This document shows, one piece after another, positions 1-7,260 of a stretch of 7,339 nucleotides of DNA. Below the pieces are notes generated by a model. It worked only from the letters and a program-made list of their open reading frames with translations. It made no database searches and was not told where the DNA came from. Numbering within the stretch: the first letter of the stretch is position 1; each line of letters opens with the position of its first letter. The DNA comes from Kiritimatiellia bacterium. GTDB lineage: Bacteria > Verrucomicrobiota > Kiritimatiellia > RFP12 > UBA1067. The stretch spans positions 1 through 7,339 of the forward strand of contig JAGDAE010000004.1 in the NCBI GenBank assembly GCA_017959645.1. The letters are read 5' to 3'. Position numbers and translations under genes: made by a program.

Positions 1-463
1 ACCCGAGAAAACACACCTTGACCACGTTCTTGAGGAATTCGAAGAGGTTCTTCCGCGAAAATATCTTCTTCGCGCCCTCGACCGGGTTCAACTTCTCCAT
101 CTTCGGGACGATCGGCTCGAACGTGAAGAGAAAGCCGATCTGCGCCACATTGCCGGCGATGCCGATGACGGCGGCCACGAGCACGAATATGAACGAGTGC
201 TTGCAGATGATCAGCGCCGTCAGCGCCGAGGCGTCGCGAGACGTCGCGACCGGATCGCCGTCGATGCGTACCGACAGGAAACGCAAAAGCTCCTCCACGT
301 CCTCGGTGAGCGCGACGCCGGTCCACGCAAGCAGCGCGAAAAGCACAACCAATATCGCCGTCGAAACGATGTCCTTCGACGTGCACACCTGGCCTTTCTG
401 CCGCGCGTCGCGCAGCTTCTTCGGCGTAGGCAACTCGGTTTTCTCGCTGGCGGATTCTGCCAT
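1..463 (-). CDS. sctU: Type III secretion system export apparatus switch protein SctU (YscU/FlhB family), N-terminal part, cut by window edge
   Basis: Reading the minus strand from ATG at 463 gives 154 codons without a stop up to the window edge. The protein opens with EKTELPTPKKLRDARQKGQV (residues 7-26), the signature N-terminus of the YscU/FlhB family. A hydrophobic segment follows at about residues 32-52 and a second at about 82-112. Then comes a cytoplasmic loop with EPIVPKMEKLNPVEGAKKIF (116-135) and KNLFEFLKNVVKV, which in family members is the loop between transmembrane segments 2 and 3. In the family this inner-membrane protein sits at the export gate and switches substrate class after self-cleavage at an NPTH motif; that motif and the last two membrane segments lie beyond base 1. 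The LRDAR/NPVEGAK wording is closer to virulence-type SctU (YscU, PscU) than to flagellar FlhB, but a flagellar role is not excluded without neighbours. No Shine-Dalgarno is visible; the start is 43 bases after the stop of the preceding gene and directly behind an extended -10 box. Confidence 0.9.
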   Translation of the reverse strand, partial: MAESASEKTELPTPKKLRDARQKGQVCTSKDIVSTAILVVLFALLAWTGVALTEDVEELLRFLSVRIDGDPVATSRDASALTALIICKHSFIFVLVAAVIGIAGNVAQIGFLFTFEPIVPKMEKLNPVEGAKKIFSRKNLFEFLKNVVKVCFLG

Positions 464-472
464 CTGCCGGAC

Positions 473-489
473 ATTATATCATATTTTCC
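473..489 (-). promoter_or_regulatory. Extended -10 promoter for sctU
   Basis: On the minus strand the 17 bases GGAAAATATGATATAAT end in TGATATAAT, a perfect extended -10 (TGnTATAAT) with its TATAAT hexamer at 478-473. No good -35 is found at 16-18 bases upstream, which is usual for extended -10 promoters. Transcription would be expected to start about 7 bases past the hexamer, near 466, only two or three bases before the sctU ATG at 463, giving a leaderless or nearly leaderless message. The identical 17-mer precedes the other transcription unit at 7260-7244, which supports a functional element. In this copy the 17-mer is also bracketed by a 5-base inverted repeat (CGGAC at 494-490 and GTCCG at 472-468 on the minus strand). 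Confidence 0.65.
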
Positions 490-506
490 GTCCGTCGCGC
501 ACCTGG

Positions 507-3500
507 CTACCTCGCGACAACGGCGGAATGGGGGGCGATGGCGATCGTCCTGCCGGCGGCGGAGAACCCGGCGTCTTCGACGGCGCGGAATTCCGCGACC
601 GCCGCGCCGCCGATCTTGGCCGACACCTCGACCGGCTCGTCCGAATAGTTGGCGACGGCGAGCATCGAGGTTCCGTCCGCCGCCTCGAAACGGGAGAAAT
701 GCGCATGCGGCGTGCCGTCTGTTCTCGTTACCGACGCGCCCTGCCGTCCGCGAAATTCGCCGTCCCAGAGCCACTTACGAAGTTCCGTCCTCAATGCGTC
801 CATCTTCTTGCCGTATTCGAGCGTAAGCGGGAAATCGCGCAACCTCCCGTGGAAGTTGTACGGCTCGTAGCTTATTATGTAGCGGCAAAGCAGGCATTGG
901 TCGATCATGTCCCGGTCGTCGAAGCCCGAGACCGCGGTCATCAATTCGACTTCGGGGCGGATATAGCGCTGCATGGGCACGTGATCGCGGTTTCGTGAGC
1001 GGAAGTACGCCAGATGGTAGACTTCGTACTCCCAATCGTTGCAGGCCTCGCCGGCGAAAAGAAAATCGTCTCCTAGGCCCGGGGTTTCGCGAAACATCTC
1101 GACGAGCGCATTGTCTTTGGCCGATGTCGGCCAGCCGTAGCGGTGGCCGTGGGCGGTGTTGAAGCAGAGCAAGGCCCCGCCGTGGTGCTGGCATTCGTCG
1201 TAGAGAAAACCGCGCGCGCCGAGTCCGGCGACTTTTTCGAATTCCCTTTGGCAGATTTCGAGGTACCTGTCGCTCGCGAAACACATCGGGGCGAAGCGTT
1301 TCACGTTCAGCCCGAGATATTGCGCCGGCGTGAAATAGGCGTACCCGCCGCACCATCTCGCGTCCCCGTACGGATCGGTCACAGCGTATGCTTCAAGCTC
1401 GTTTCTGTACCAGTCTGTCGCCCGGTCGGCCCAGGTGAATTTCGAGAAGATTATCAACTTCACCCCGAGTTTCTCGCACTCTTCGACGGCGGCCTTCAGC
1501 TCGTCGCGCGTGCCGAGCCTGGGGTCGTGGTCGTGCGACGGGTTGCCCTGGTCTTGTCCGCCGTCGTTCCAGCCGACGAGCTGTATCGCCTTTACGCCGT
1601 TCGCGGCGCACTCTTCGGCGATTGCTGGAATTTCGGAAAAACGGGTCCTGAGCTCGTCTTCGGGCGAATTTATGTGGACCTGCAGCCACGAGTGCGGCTC
1701 GCGCGCCCAGTCTGGCGCGATGGCGGATTTCGACCTTTGGCGCACCCACCGCTTGTAGATGTCGCAGCCTTCCTCCCAGCCGCCGGCGTATGCGTCGAGG
1801 ACGATCGGGGTGAGTTCGCGGCTTTCCCCGCCCTGTATGTACGGCTGATGCACCGCCGAAAGAACCGTATGGACTTTCTTGCCGCCGATCTCGTCGCCGT
1901 CGGGGACTTTGCCCGACATCGCCTCGCTGAATCCCGGCAGAAGCTCGTAGAACCACGTCACCAGCTCGTCCGAACGCTCGCGCACGCCGATGTAGAGTCC
2001 CTCGTTGCGGGCGAAAACGAGATCGAACGGTTCCGCGGCGGTCGGACCCCATCTGGTGTTTATCGGACTGTCGGACCCGTAGTCGCCCTGCGAGGGGGTG
2101 AAATTCGGCCATAAATCGAATACGTACGCCTGACAATAGCTCGGCGCCATGACTTTCAGGCTGTCGGCATCGGACGGACGCGAAAGATCGCCGATCTCCG
2201 GCGAAAACACGCTTTCGACGACATACGGCGAATTGTTGTCGATTCGCGTATGCCAGACCAGTTCGCCGTCTTCGAGGCGTATTTCCTGCACGACGCGTAT
2301 GTCGTGCGCCCCGCCGCGCTCGGACACGACGCCGTTCCAGACGAAACGGACGAAGCCGTCGCCCTTTTCGCACGCCGGCTTCGCCTGCCTGTCGCCCCAC
2401 GCGAGATTGTCGCGCAGATCTTCGCCGAGCGGTATTAGAAGCTTCCACGATCTGCCGAGTTCCTCGCGGCGGCTTATCTCCCAGCCGGTGACGCGCGAGC
2501 GCAGAGCGACGAGCGAGCCGCTGTTTTCGTCGAATGTCGCCGACAGCGACTTCGATTCAAGGACGATTCCGCCGCCGGTCGTGTTGCCGTCCAGGCGATA
2601 TCCAGGCGGCAGAGTCTCGATTCCGCCGAGCTTGTACAGAAGCTCCCCGCGCGAATTGACAAAACGGTTGGACGCGATCAGTATGTCGCAGACGTCCGTT
2701 TCGAGCATATACGCGAGAAGCGGCGTCGCAACCTCCTTGTTCGGCCGCGCGTCATATCCCCAGCCGCGCCCGATATCGAGACAGAGATTGCGCTCGAACG
2801 AGCAGTTTTCGAAGCCGACCCCTTCGGGACAGCCGGTTGTCCAGATTTCGAAAGCCTGGGTCGTTCTTTCGAACGTACAGTCCACGACATGTATGTTCGC
2901 CCAGCTCGCCGACGGCGACGTCCCCTGCATGGTGAAGGCGGTATCGTATATGTCGAAAAACCGGCAGCGCGAAACCAGCGCGTCTCGCGAATCGGTCCAG
3001 AACTCGATGCCGTTGCCGTAGCGGAATGCGTCGTCCATGAAGCCGTAGAGCCGCGAACCGCCTATTTCCCGGAAAACGCAATTGTCGATTACGACATCGC
3101 GGGCGGAGCCGTTCGCGCCGTGCGAACCGGTGCCGCGAAATTCGATGTCGCGTACGGCGATGTGGTCTTTGAGCGGCAGCAGATGGTCGTCGGTCGCGAC
3201 CTCGATACGCCCGGCGAGCTCCCATGGCGGCGCGGACGCCTTTACGCTCAAGACGCGGCGGTCGTCGCAAAAGTCCCACTCCCCGGCGAGTCCGGACGGC
3301 TCGAATTTTTTCGAGTAGCGTATCGTTCCGTCCGTCTTGAGATAGCCGACGTTGCCGTCGAGCGACATCATGTTGCCGGTGAAATTCGCGGGGTCGCCGA
3401 GATCGACCTGCCAGACGCCGGGCACGGACGATTCGCGCCACGCCTCTGGCCGCACCGTCTTCATCGCAGTCACGACCGGCCTCGCCCCTTCGCCGTACGC

Positions 3501-3755
3501 GCCGACGGTCGTCGGAGCGCCATCGCCGGTTCCGGCGGGGATGTGCAGCATTCCGTAAAAAACGTCTCCGCGCCTGAAGAGCGCGGTTCCGCCAGACGGC
3601 AGAGCGGAAAGTTTTCCAAGACTCGCCCACGCCGTCTGCGGAGTGCGGCCGTCGGCCGCGTCGTCGCCGTCGGCCGAAAAATACCTGGTTTCGGCGCCGC
3701 GCGCCTGAAGCGCCAGCGCCGCCGCGAATACGATCGCCGCAAGGTTCGCTTTCAT
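507..3755 (-). CDS. Secreted right-handed beta-helix protein fused to a DUF6259-like TIM-barrel putative glycoside hydrolase
   Basis: This 1082-residue protein starts at ATG 3755. The frame stays open far upstream, but this ATG follows a clear gene end and opens a Sec signal peptide (residues 1 to about 20, KANLAAIVFAAALALQARG) without a lipobox cysteine. Residues about 22-390 look like a right-handed parallel beta-helix: a YFSADGDDAADGRTPQTAW opening, a GDVFYG motif, and repeated 'VRDIEF', 'VVIDNCVF', 'ALVSRCRFF', 'HVVDCTFE' and 'FENCSFE' rungs. From about 394 (IVLESKSLSATFDENSGSLV) a beta-sandwich runs to about 680. A TIM-barrel-like region follows at about 685-1005 with LVGWNDGGQDQGNP (W729, D731), KLIIFSKFTWAD, FLYDECQHHGG (D853, E854) and FAGEACNDWEYE (E903). 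A short C-terminal beta domain ends the protein. The second half resembles the family I recall as DUF6259, common in PVC bacteria; D853, E903 and D731 are candidate catalytic acids by position only. The substrate is unknown. It overlaps the GH2-GH43 gene by ATGA, so both are probably made together and act outside the cytoplasm. Confidence 0.85.
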   Translation of the reverse strand: MKANLAAIVFAAALALQARGAETRYFSADGDDAADGRTPQTAWASLGKLSALPSGGTALFRRGDVFYGMLHIPAGTGDGAPTTVGAYGEGARPVVTAMKTVRPEAWRESSVPGVWQVDLGDPANFTGNMMSLDGNVGYLKTDGTIRYSKKFEPSGLAGEWDFCDDRRVLSVKASAPPWELAGRIEVATDDHLLPLKDHIAVRDIEFRGTGSHGANGSARDVVIDNCVFREIGGSRLYGFMDDAFRYGNGIEFWTDSRDALVSRCRFFDIYDTAFTMQGTSPSASWANIHVVDCTFERTTQAFEIWTTGCPEGVGFENCSFERNLCLDIGRGWGYDARPNKEVATPLLAYMLETDVCDILIASNRFVNSRGELLYKLGGIETLPPGYRLDGNTTGGGIVLESKSLSATFDENSGSLVALRSRVTGWEISRREELGRSWKLLIPLGEDLRDNLAWGDRQAKPACEKGDGFVRFVWNGVVSERGGAHDIRVVQEIRLEDGELVWHTRIDNNSPYVVESVFSPEIGDLSRPSDADSLKVMAPSYCQAYVFDLWPNFTPSQGDYGSDSPINTRWGPTAAEPFDLVFARNEGLYIGVRERSDELVTWFYELLPGFSEAMSGKVPDGDEIGGKKVHTVLSAVHQPYIQGGESRELTPIVLDAYAGGWEEGCDIYKRWVRQRSKSAIAPDWAREPHSWLQVHINSPEDELRTRFSEIPAIAEECAANGVKAIQLVGWNDGGQDQGNPSHDHDPRLGTRDELKAAVEECEKLGVKLIIFSKFTWADRATDWYRNELEAYAVTDPYGDARWCGGYAYFTPAQYLGLNVKRFAPMCFASDRYLEICQREFEKVAGLGARGFLYDECQHHGGALLCFNTAHGHRYGWPTSAKDNALVEMFRETPGLGDDFLFAGEACNDWEYEVYHLAYFRSRNRDHVPMQRYIRPEVELMTAVSGFDDRDMIDQCLLCRYIISYEPYNFHGRLRDFPLTLEYGKKMDALRTELRKWLWDGEFRGRQGASVTRTDGTPHAHFSRFEAADGTSMLAVANYSDEPVEVSAKIGGAAVAEFRAVEDAGFSAAGRTIAIAPHSAVVAR
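3752..3755 (-). other. ATGA stop-start overlap coupling the two glycosidase genes
   Basis: On the minus strand the four bases ATGA hold the ATG of the beta-helix/TIM-barrel gene (3755-3753) and the TGA of the GH2-GH43 gene (3754-3752). No Shine-Dalgarno motif lies in the preceding 25 bases. Ribosomes finishing the first gene most likely re-initiate here, which would keep the two products near a fixed ratio. This overlap is the main evidence for co-transcription and for choosing this start. Confidence 0.9.
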
Positions 3756-6700
3756 TCTGCGGACGGGAAGCGGCAGGTTCCGGCCATCAGGCCGTTGAAT
3801 TTCTGGCTGTCGCTGTCGCACAGCGGCTTGATCGGCAACCATTCGCCGGTTTTCCCGCCGAGAGTGAACCTCACGCCCTTGCGGTCGACCAGAACCGCGG
3901 CCGGCGCCGGAGAGTCCGTATCGTTCGTGCGGGCGTAATATCCGTTGGTGGAACGGTATACGATAATCGATTCGCCCGGCTCGAGAATGGTCTCGAAACA
4001 CTGGTTGAAATCGCTGACGCGCCGCAGTTTCGCGTTCCAGTCCGGATGGGTCATGAGACCGTATCTGGTATCGGTCCTGTCGACGACGCTGCCGTTCATC
4101 AGCTCGTCGCGGCGGTATTCGAGCCCGCCCTGCGCGGTCCATTCGACCGGGCACATGAACGTCTCGCGCCCGAAAAGGCTGATTCCCTCCGGCTCGACCG
4201 CGCGCTTGCCGAGGAAACACGAATACCATCTGCCGTCGGGCGTTTCCACGAGATCGGCGTGGCCGAACGCCTGCAGCGGCGAATCGGGTCCCCAGTCGAG
4301 CGCGGTGATGACCGGATTTCCGGGAACCTCGACGTATGGGCCGTGAATGTCGTCGGCGACCAGCATGTCGCCTTCGTGGGTGTATTCGGTGCCGCCCTGG
4401 GCGACAAGCAGCCAGTACCGTCCGTCCTTCTTGTAGATGTGCGGGGCTTCGGTGTAGAGGCGGTTTTTCTCCGCTCCCTCGGTAAGAAAGAACGGCTCGC
4501 CCAGGAGTTTTCCGGCCTCTACGTCGATTTCCTGGCACTTTATGCCCGACTTGCCGAATCTGGACCAGGTGTTGGCGGTATAGTACACCTTGCCGTCGTC
4601 GTCGAAGAACAGCGAAGGGTCGATGCCATCGTTCTCTTCGAGTTTGACCGGACGCGACCACGGGCCTTCGGGATCGTCGGCCCAGACGAGATAATTCTCG
4701 CATCTGGTGGCGTGGGTGAACGTGACGGTGACGTAGAACCTGCCGCCGGCGAACCTTATCGACGGCGCCCAGATGCCGTTGTCGCAGTTTGTTCCCTCGT
4801 AGGTCTGGAAATCCGGATGGCTCCAGACGTGCGAAATCAGCTCCCAATGGCGCAGATCGCGCGAACGGTACACGGGAATGCCCGGCGAAAGCTCGAAGCT
4901 CGACGTGACGATATAGAAGAAATCTCCGGCCCGGCATATGGAAGGGTCGGGATTGAAGCCGCCTATGAGCGGAGCGGCGGCCTCGCGCGCCGAAACCCTG
5001 ATCTCGCCCGGACCGGTTCTGCGGACCGCCGCCATCGCCCGCCCGAAGAACAGTTTCTGCACCGGGCTGGCGAAACCCGTGCGGTCGTGCGGGTCGGCGT
5101 TGCCGAAGCCGGCGAGCTCGCCGGGACCTTCCACCGACAGTTCGACCTTGGTGTCGTTCCACGGGTCGACGACGCCGGCGGAATCGACCGCAGAGACGCG
5201 ATAGAAGACGATATCGTCGCCCGGCCTCGAGAACGGATCCATCTCGACCGCGAACCCGGCGGCCGGACCGGCCGTGGTTCTCGAATCTTCGCCGATCGCC
5301 ACACCGTCGCGGTAGGCGACCGCCTTGATTTCGCCCGGCTCGAAAGGAACGTCCTCCCACTTCAGCCGGTAGCGGTCGCAGATGCGGTAGTATTCTTCGC
5401 CGGCGAGATCCCGGTCCCAGTCGAGCGGATAGTCCGTGTCCCGGCTTTTCGCGCGCCGGCCGAGCGAGCGGCCGTTGAGGAAAAGCTCCGCCTCGTCTCC
5501 GGATGTGTAGACCATCACCGTGACTTCGCTGGCGCGTCCTTCCCAGTTCCAGTGCGGAAGTATGTGCACGGTTTCGGCGTCGCCGTTCCAGTGCGAACGG
5601 TAGAGCCAGAAGCGGTCTTTCGGGAAGCCGGTCAGATCGACGATTCCGAAAGACGAACTTCTCGCTATGGCTCCCTCGTTCCCGACATCGGGTCCGCCGC
5701 GGTACCACGGCGAGGGTTCGCCGATGTAGTCGATTCCGGTCCACACGAACTCGCCGGCGACGAAACGGTCTTTTTCCATGCGCCAGAATTCGGGGTCGGC
5801 GATGTCGCTGTACCACGCCGAACAATAGTCGTAGCCGCATATGCGGTGCAGATCGCGGTCGTAGGCGGTGCGCGCCGCCGCCGGGCGGGCGTCTGCGTAA
5901 TAGCCGAAGTCGCTTACCGAGCTGCCCGATTCGGAATAGACGATCGCCTTTCCGGGATAGGCCAGCTTCATCGGCATGTACCTGCGCGCATAGTTCCAGC
6001 CGGTCACGTCGAGATCCTGCAGATCCGGAACCGTCTCTTTCTGCCAGGCGGCGATGCCGACCTGGCGGGTTGGGTCGGCCGCATTGACCGCCTCCTTGAA
6101 CGCCCTTACGCGGCTGCGCTCGACCCCGGGAAAGTAGTCCGCCGACTTCGGACCGATCTCGTTGCCGATCGACCATACGACGACCGATGGATGGTTGCGG
6201 TCGCGGCGCACGAAGTCGGAAAGCGTGTCGCGCACGTACTGGTCGACGTTGCCTTCGCCCATCCAGCCGGCCGACCAGTCCCACTTGTCGAAGCACTCGT
6301 CCCATACGACGAATCCCATCTCGTCGCAGAGGTCGAGAAACTTGGGATCCGGACAGTTGTGCGAGGTCCTTATCGCGTTAACCCCCATCTCGCGCATGAT
6401 CGCGAGCTGGCGCCGGGCGACGTCTTTCGAGAACGCCATGCCGACGAGACCGAGATCGGCGTGCAGGCATACGCCCTTTATCTGCAGGCGGCGCCCGTTG
6501 AGATGGAAGCCGTCGTCGGCGGTGAACAGACAGCTGCGTATGCCGTACCTGTACTTCTCGCCGTCCAGCGCGTACTCGTAGAGATACGGATCGTCCACGT
6601 CCCAGAGCCGGGGATTCTCGACCTCGAACCGGTCGCAGCCCCTGCGCCCGTCGTCCAGCTCCCAGTCGACCGCCATCTTCGCGCTCTCGCGCGAAACTTC

Positions 6701-7237
6701 TTCGGCGCGGATGAACACGCTGCCGGGTACGACATGTCCTTTCGGCAATATCCTGAGCCGCACGTCGCGGAAGATTCCCCCTCCGCAGTAGAAGCGCGAA
6801 TCCTGCTGCGTAGTGTCGGCCCGCACCGAAATCTCGTTCTCCCCCTCGCGCAATATCCGCGCGAGCTTCAGCGAAAAGCCGAGATATCCGTAGAGCGAAC
6901 CTCCGGCTTTCGTTCCGTTGACCTCCACCTGCGGACGCGCCATCACCCCGTCGAACTCGAGATACGCCTCGCCGCCGTCCGCGAGCGTGGCCGCGTCGGC
7001 CCGGGAAAGGACGAACCGCTTTCTGTATTCGCCTTTGCGCTGCCATCCGAGCATGCCCGAGCCGTCCGGAAAGGCCGAATCGAAATTGCCGCCGATCGCC
7101 CAGTCGTGCGGAACCGTGACTTCGCGAAAGCTCTCCTCGCCGTCGAAGCGGAAGTCCCATTCGCCGTCGAGATCGTACACCGCGCCGCGCGAAACGAGCG
7201 CCAACGCCGCCAAAACCGCAATTGCAATAGTTTTCAT
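3752..7237 (-). CDS. Secreted bifunctional GH2 (beta-galactosidase-like) + GH43 (beta-xylosidase/arabinofuranosidase-like) fusion
   Basis: This 1161-residue protein begins with a Sec signal peptide (residues 1 to about 19, KTIAIAVLAALALVSRGA). Residues about 20-170 form the GH2 sugar-binding domain (DGEWDFRFDGE, VPHDWAIGGNF, RFYCGGGIFRDVRLRI). A notably short Ig-like domain follows (about 171-248), then the catalytic TIM barrel (about 250-550). The barrel carries AIRTSHNCPDPKFLDLCDEM, acid/base E360 in WSIGNEIG, nucleophile E436 in VYSESGSSVSDFGYY, and FVAGEFVWTGIDYIGEPSPW. The YSESGSSVSDFG wording and the following beta domains (about 553-754, with AELFLNGRSLG) match DUF4982-type beta-galactosidases. 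With almost no linker, a GH43 five-blade domain starts at about 755: GGFNPDPSI (base D764), GIWAPSIRFAGGRFYV, GIDPSLFFDDDGKVYYTANT (D873) and TEAPHIYKKDGRYWLLVAQG (acid E930). All expected catalytic residues are present in both halves. GH43 enzymes with NPDPSI remove xylose or arabinose, so the protein may strip two side-chain types from one polymer. Exact sugar specificity is inference. The C-terminal tail (about 1060-1161) is shorter than a full GH43 beta-sandwich. Confidence 0.92.
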   Translation of the reverse strand: MKTIAIAVLAALALVSRGAVYDLDGEWDFRFDGEESFREVTVPHDWAIGGNFDSAFPDGSGMLGWQRKGEYRKRFVLSRADAATLADGGEAYLEFDGVMARPQVEVNGTKAGGSLYGYLGFSLKLARILREGENEISVRADTTQQDSRFYCGGGIFRDVRLRILPKGHVVPGSVFIRAEEVSRESAKMAVDWELDDGRRGCDRFEVENPRLWDVDDPYLYEYALDGEKYRYGIRSCLFTADDGFHLNGRRLQIKGVCLHADLGLVGMAFSKDVARRQLAIMREMGVNAIRTSHNCPDPKFLDLCDEMGFVVWDECFDKWDWSAGWMGEGNVDQYVRDTLSDFVRRDRNHPSVVVWSIGNEIGPKSADYFPGVERSRVRAFKEAVNAADPTRQVGIAAWQKETVPDLQDLDVTGWNYARRYMPMKLAYPGKAIVYSESGSSVSDFGYYADARPAAARTAYDRDLHRICGYDYCSAWYSDIADPEFWRMEKDRFVAGEFVWTGIDYIGEPSPWYRGGPDVGNEGAIARSSSFGIVDLTGFPKDRFWLYRSHWNGDAETVHILPHWNWEGRASEVTVMVYTSGDEAELFLNGRSLGRRAKSRDTDYPLDWDRDLAGEEYYRICDRYRLKWEDVPFEPGEIKAVAYRDGVAIGEDSRTTAGPAAGFAVEMDPFSRPGDDIVFYRVSAVDSAGVVDPWNDTKVELSVEGPGELAGFGNADPHDRTGFASPVQKLFFGRAMAAVRRTGPGEIRVSAREAAAPLIGGFNPDPSICRAGDFFYIVTSSFELSPGIPVYRSRDLRHWELISHVWSHPDFQTYEGTNCDNGIWAPSIRFAGGRFYVTVTFTHATRCENYLVWADDPEGPWSRPVKLEENDGIDPSLFFDDDGKVYYTANTWSRFGKSGIKCQEIDVEAGKLLGEPFFLTEGAEKNRLYTEAPHIYKKDGRYWLLVAQGGTEYTHEGDMLVADDIHGPYVEVPGNPVITALDWGPDSPLQAFGHADLVETPDGRWYSCFLGKRAVEPEGISLFGRETFMCPVEWTAQGGLEYRRDELMNGSVVDRTDTRYGLMTHPDWNAKLRRVSDFNQCFETILEPGESIIVYRSTNGYYARTNDTDSPAPAAVLVDRKGVRFTLGGKTGEWLPIKPLCDSDSQKFNGLMAGTCRFPSAE

Positions 7238-7243
7238 GCCACT

Positions 7244-7260
7244 ATTATATCATATTTTCC
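7244..7260 (-). promoter_or_regulatory. Extended -10 promoter for the glycosidase operon
   Basis: This is the same 17-base minus-strand sequence found before sctU (GGAAAATATGATATAAT), ending in TGATATAAT with the hexamer at 7249-7244. Only six bases separate the hexamer from the ATG at 7237, so a start about 7 bases downstream would fall on the A of the start codon, predicting a leaderless mRNA. No recognisable -35 lies 16-18 bases upstream and no Shine-Dalgarno lies before the ATG. A control sequence specific for a sugar regulator is not recognisable in the short stretch available upstream. Confidence 0.65.

Noticed and set aside
464..506. Intrinsic terminator between the glycosidase operon and sctU
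   Set aside because: No G+C-rich hairpin followed by a T run is present; the only inverted repeat is a 5-base pair of arms around the promoter motif.
220..774. Minus-strand open frame of 184 codons spanning the sctU promoter
   Set aside because: It crosses the stop of one gene and the start of the next in a different frame and is Arg-rich nonsense; the SctU frame over the same bases is unmistakable.
18..998. Plus-strand open frame of 326 codons over sctU and the end of the second gene
   Set aside because: It is antisense to two recognisable genes and shows no family-like motifs; it is a shadow produced by G+C-rich codon use.
1143..3938. Plus-strand open frames of about 290-350 codons (1143-2114, 2149-3021, 2889-3938)
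   Set aside because: All lie opposite the clearly coding beta-helix/TIM-barrel gene, lack domains or consistent start signals, and have skewed composition.
3756..6305. Frame of the beta-helix/TIM-barrel gene stays open for 850 more codons upstream, suggesting a 1932-residue protein
   Set aside because: This stretch overlaps the GH2-GH43 gene in another frame, is very Arg/Gly-rich and shows no domain. The ATG at 3755 opens a signal peptide and makes an ATGA overlap, so it is the true start.
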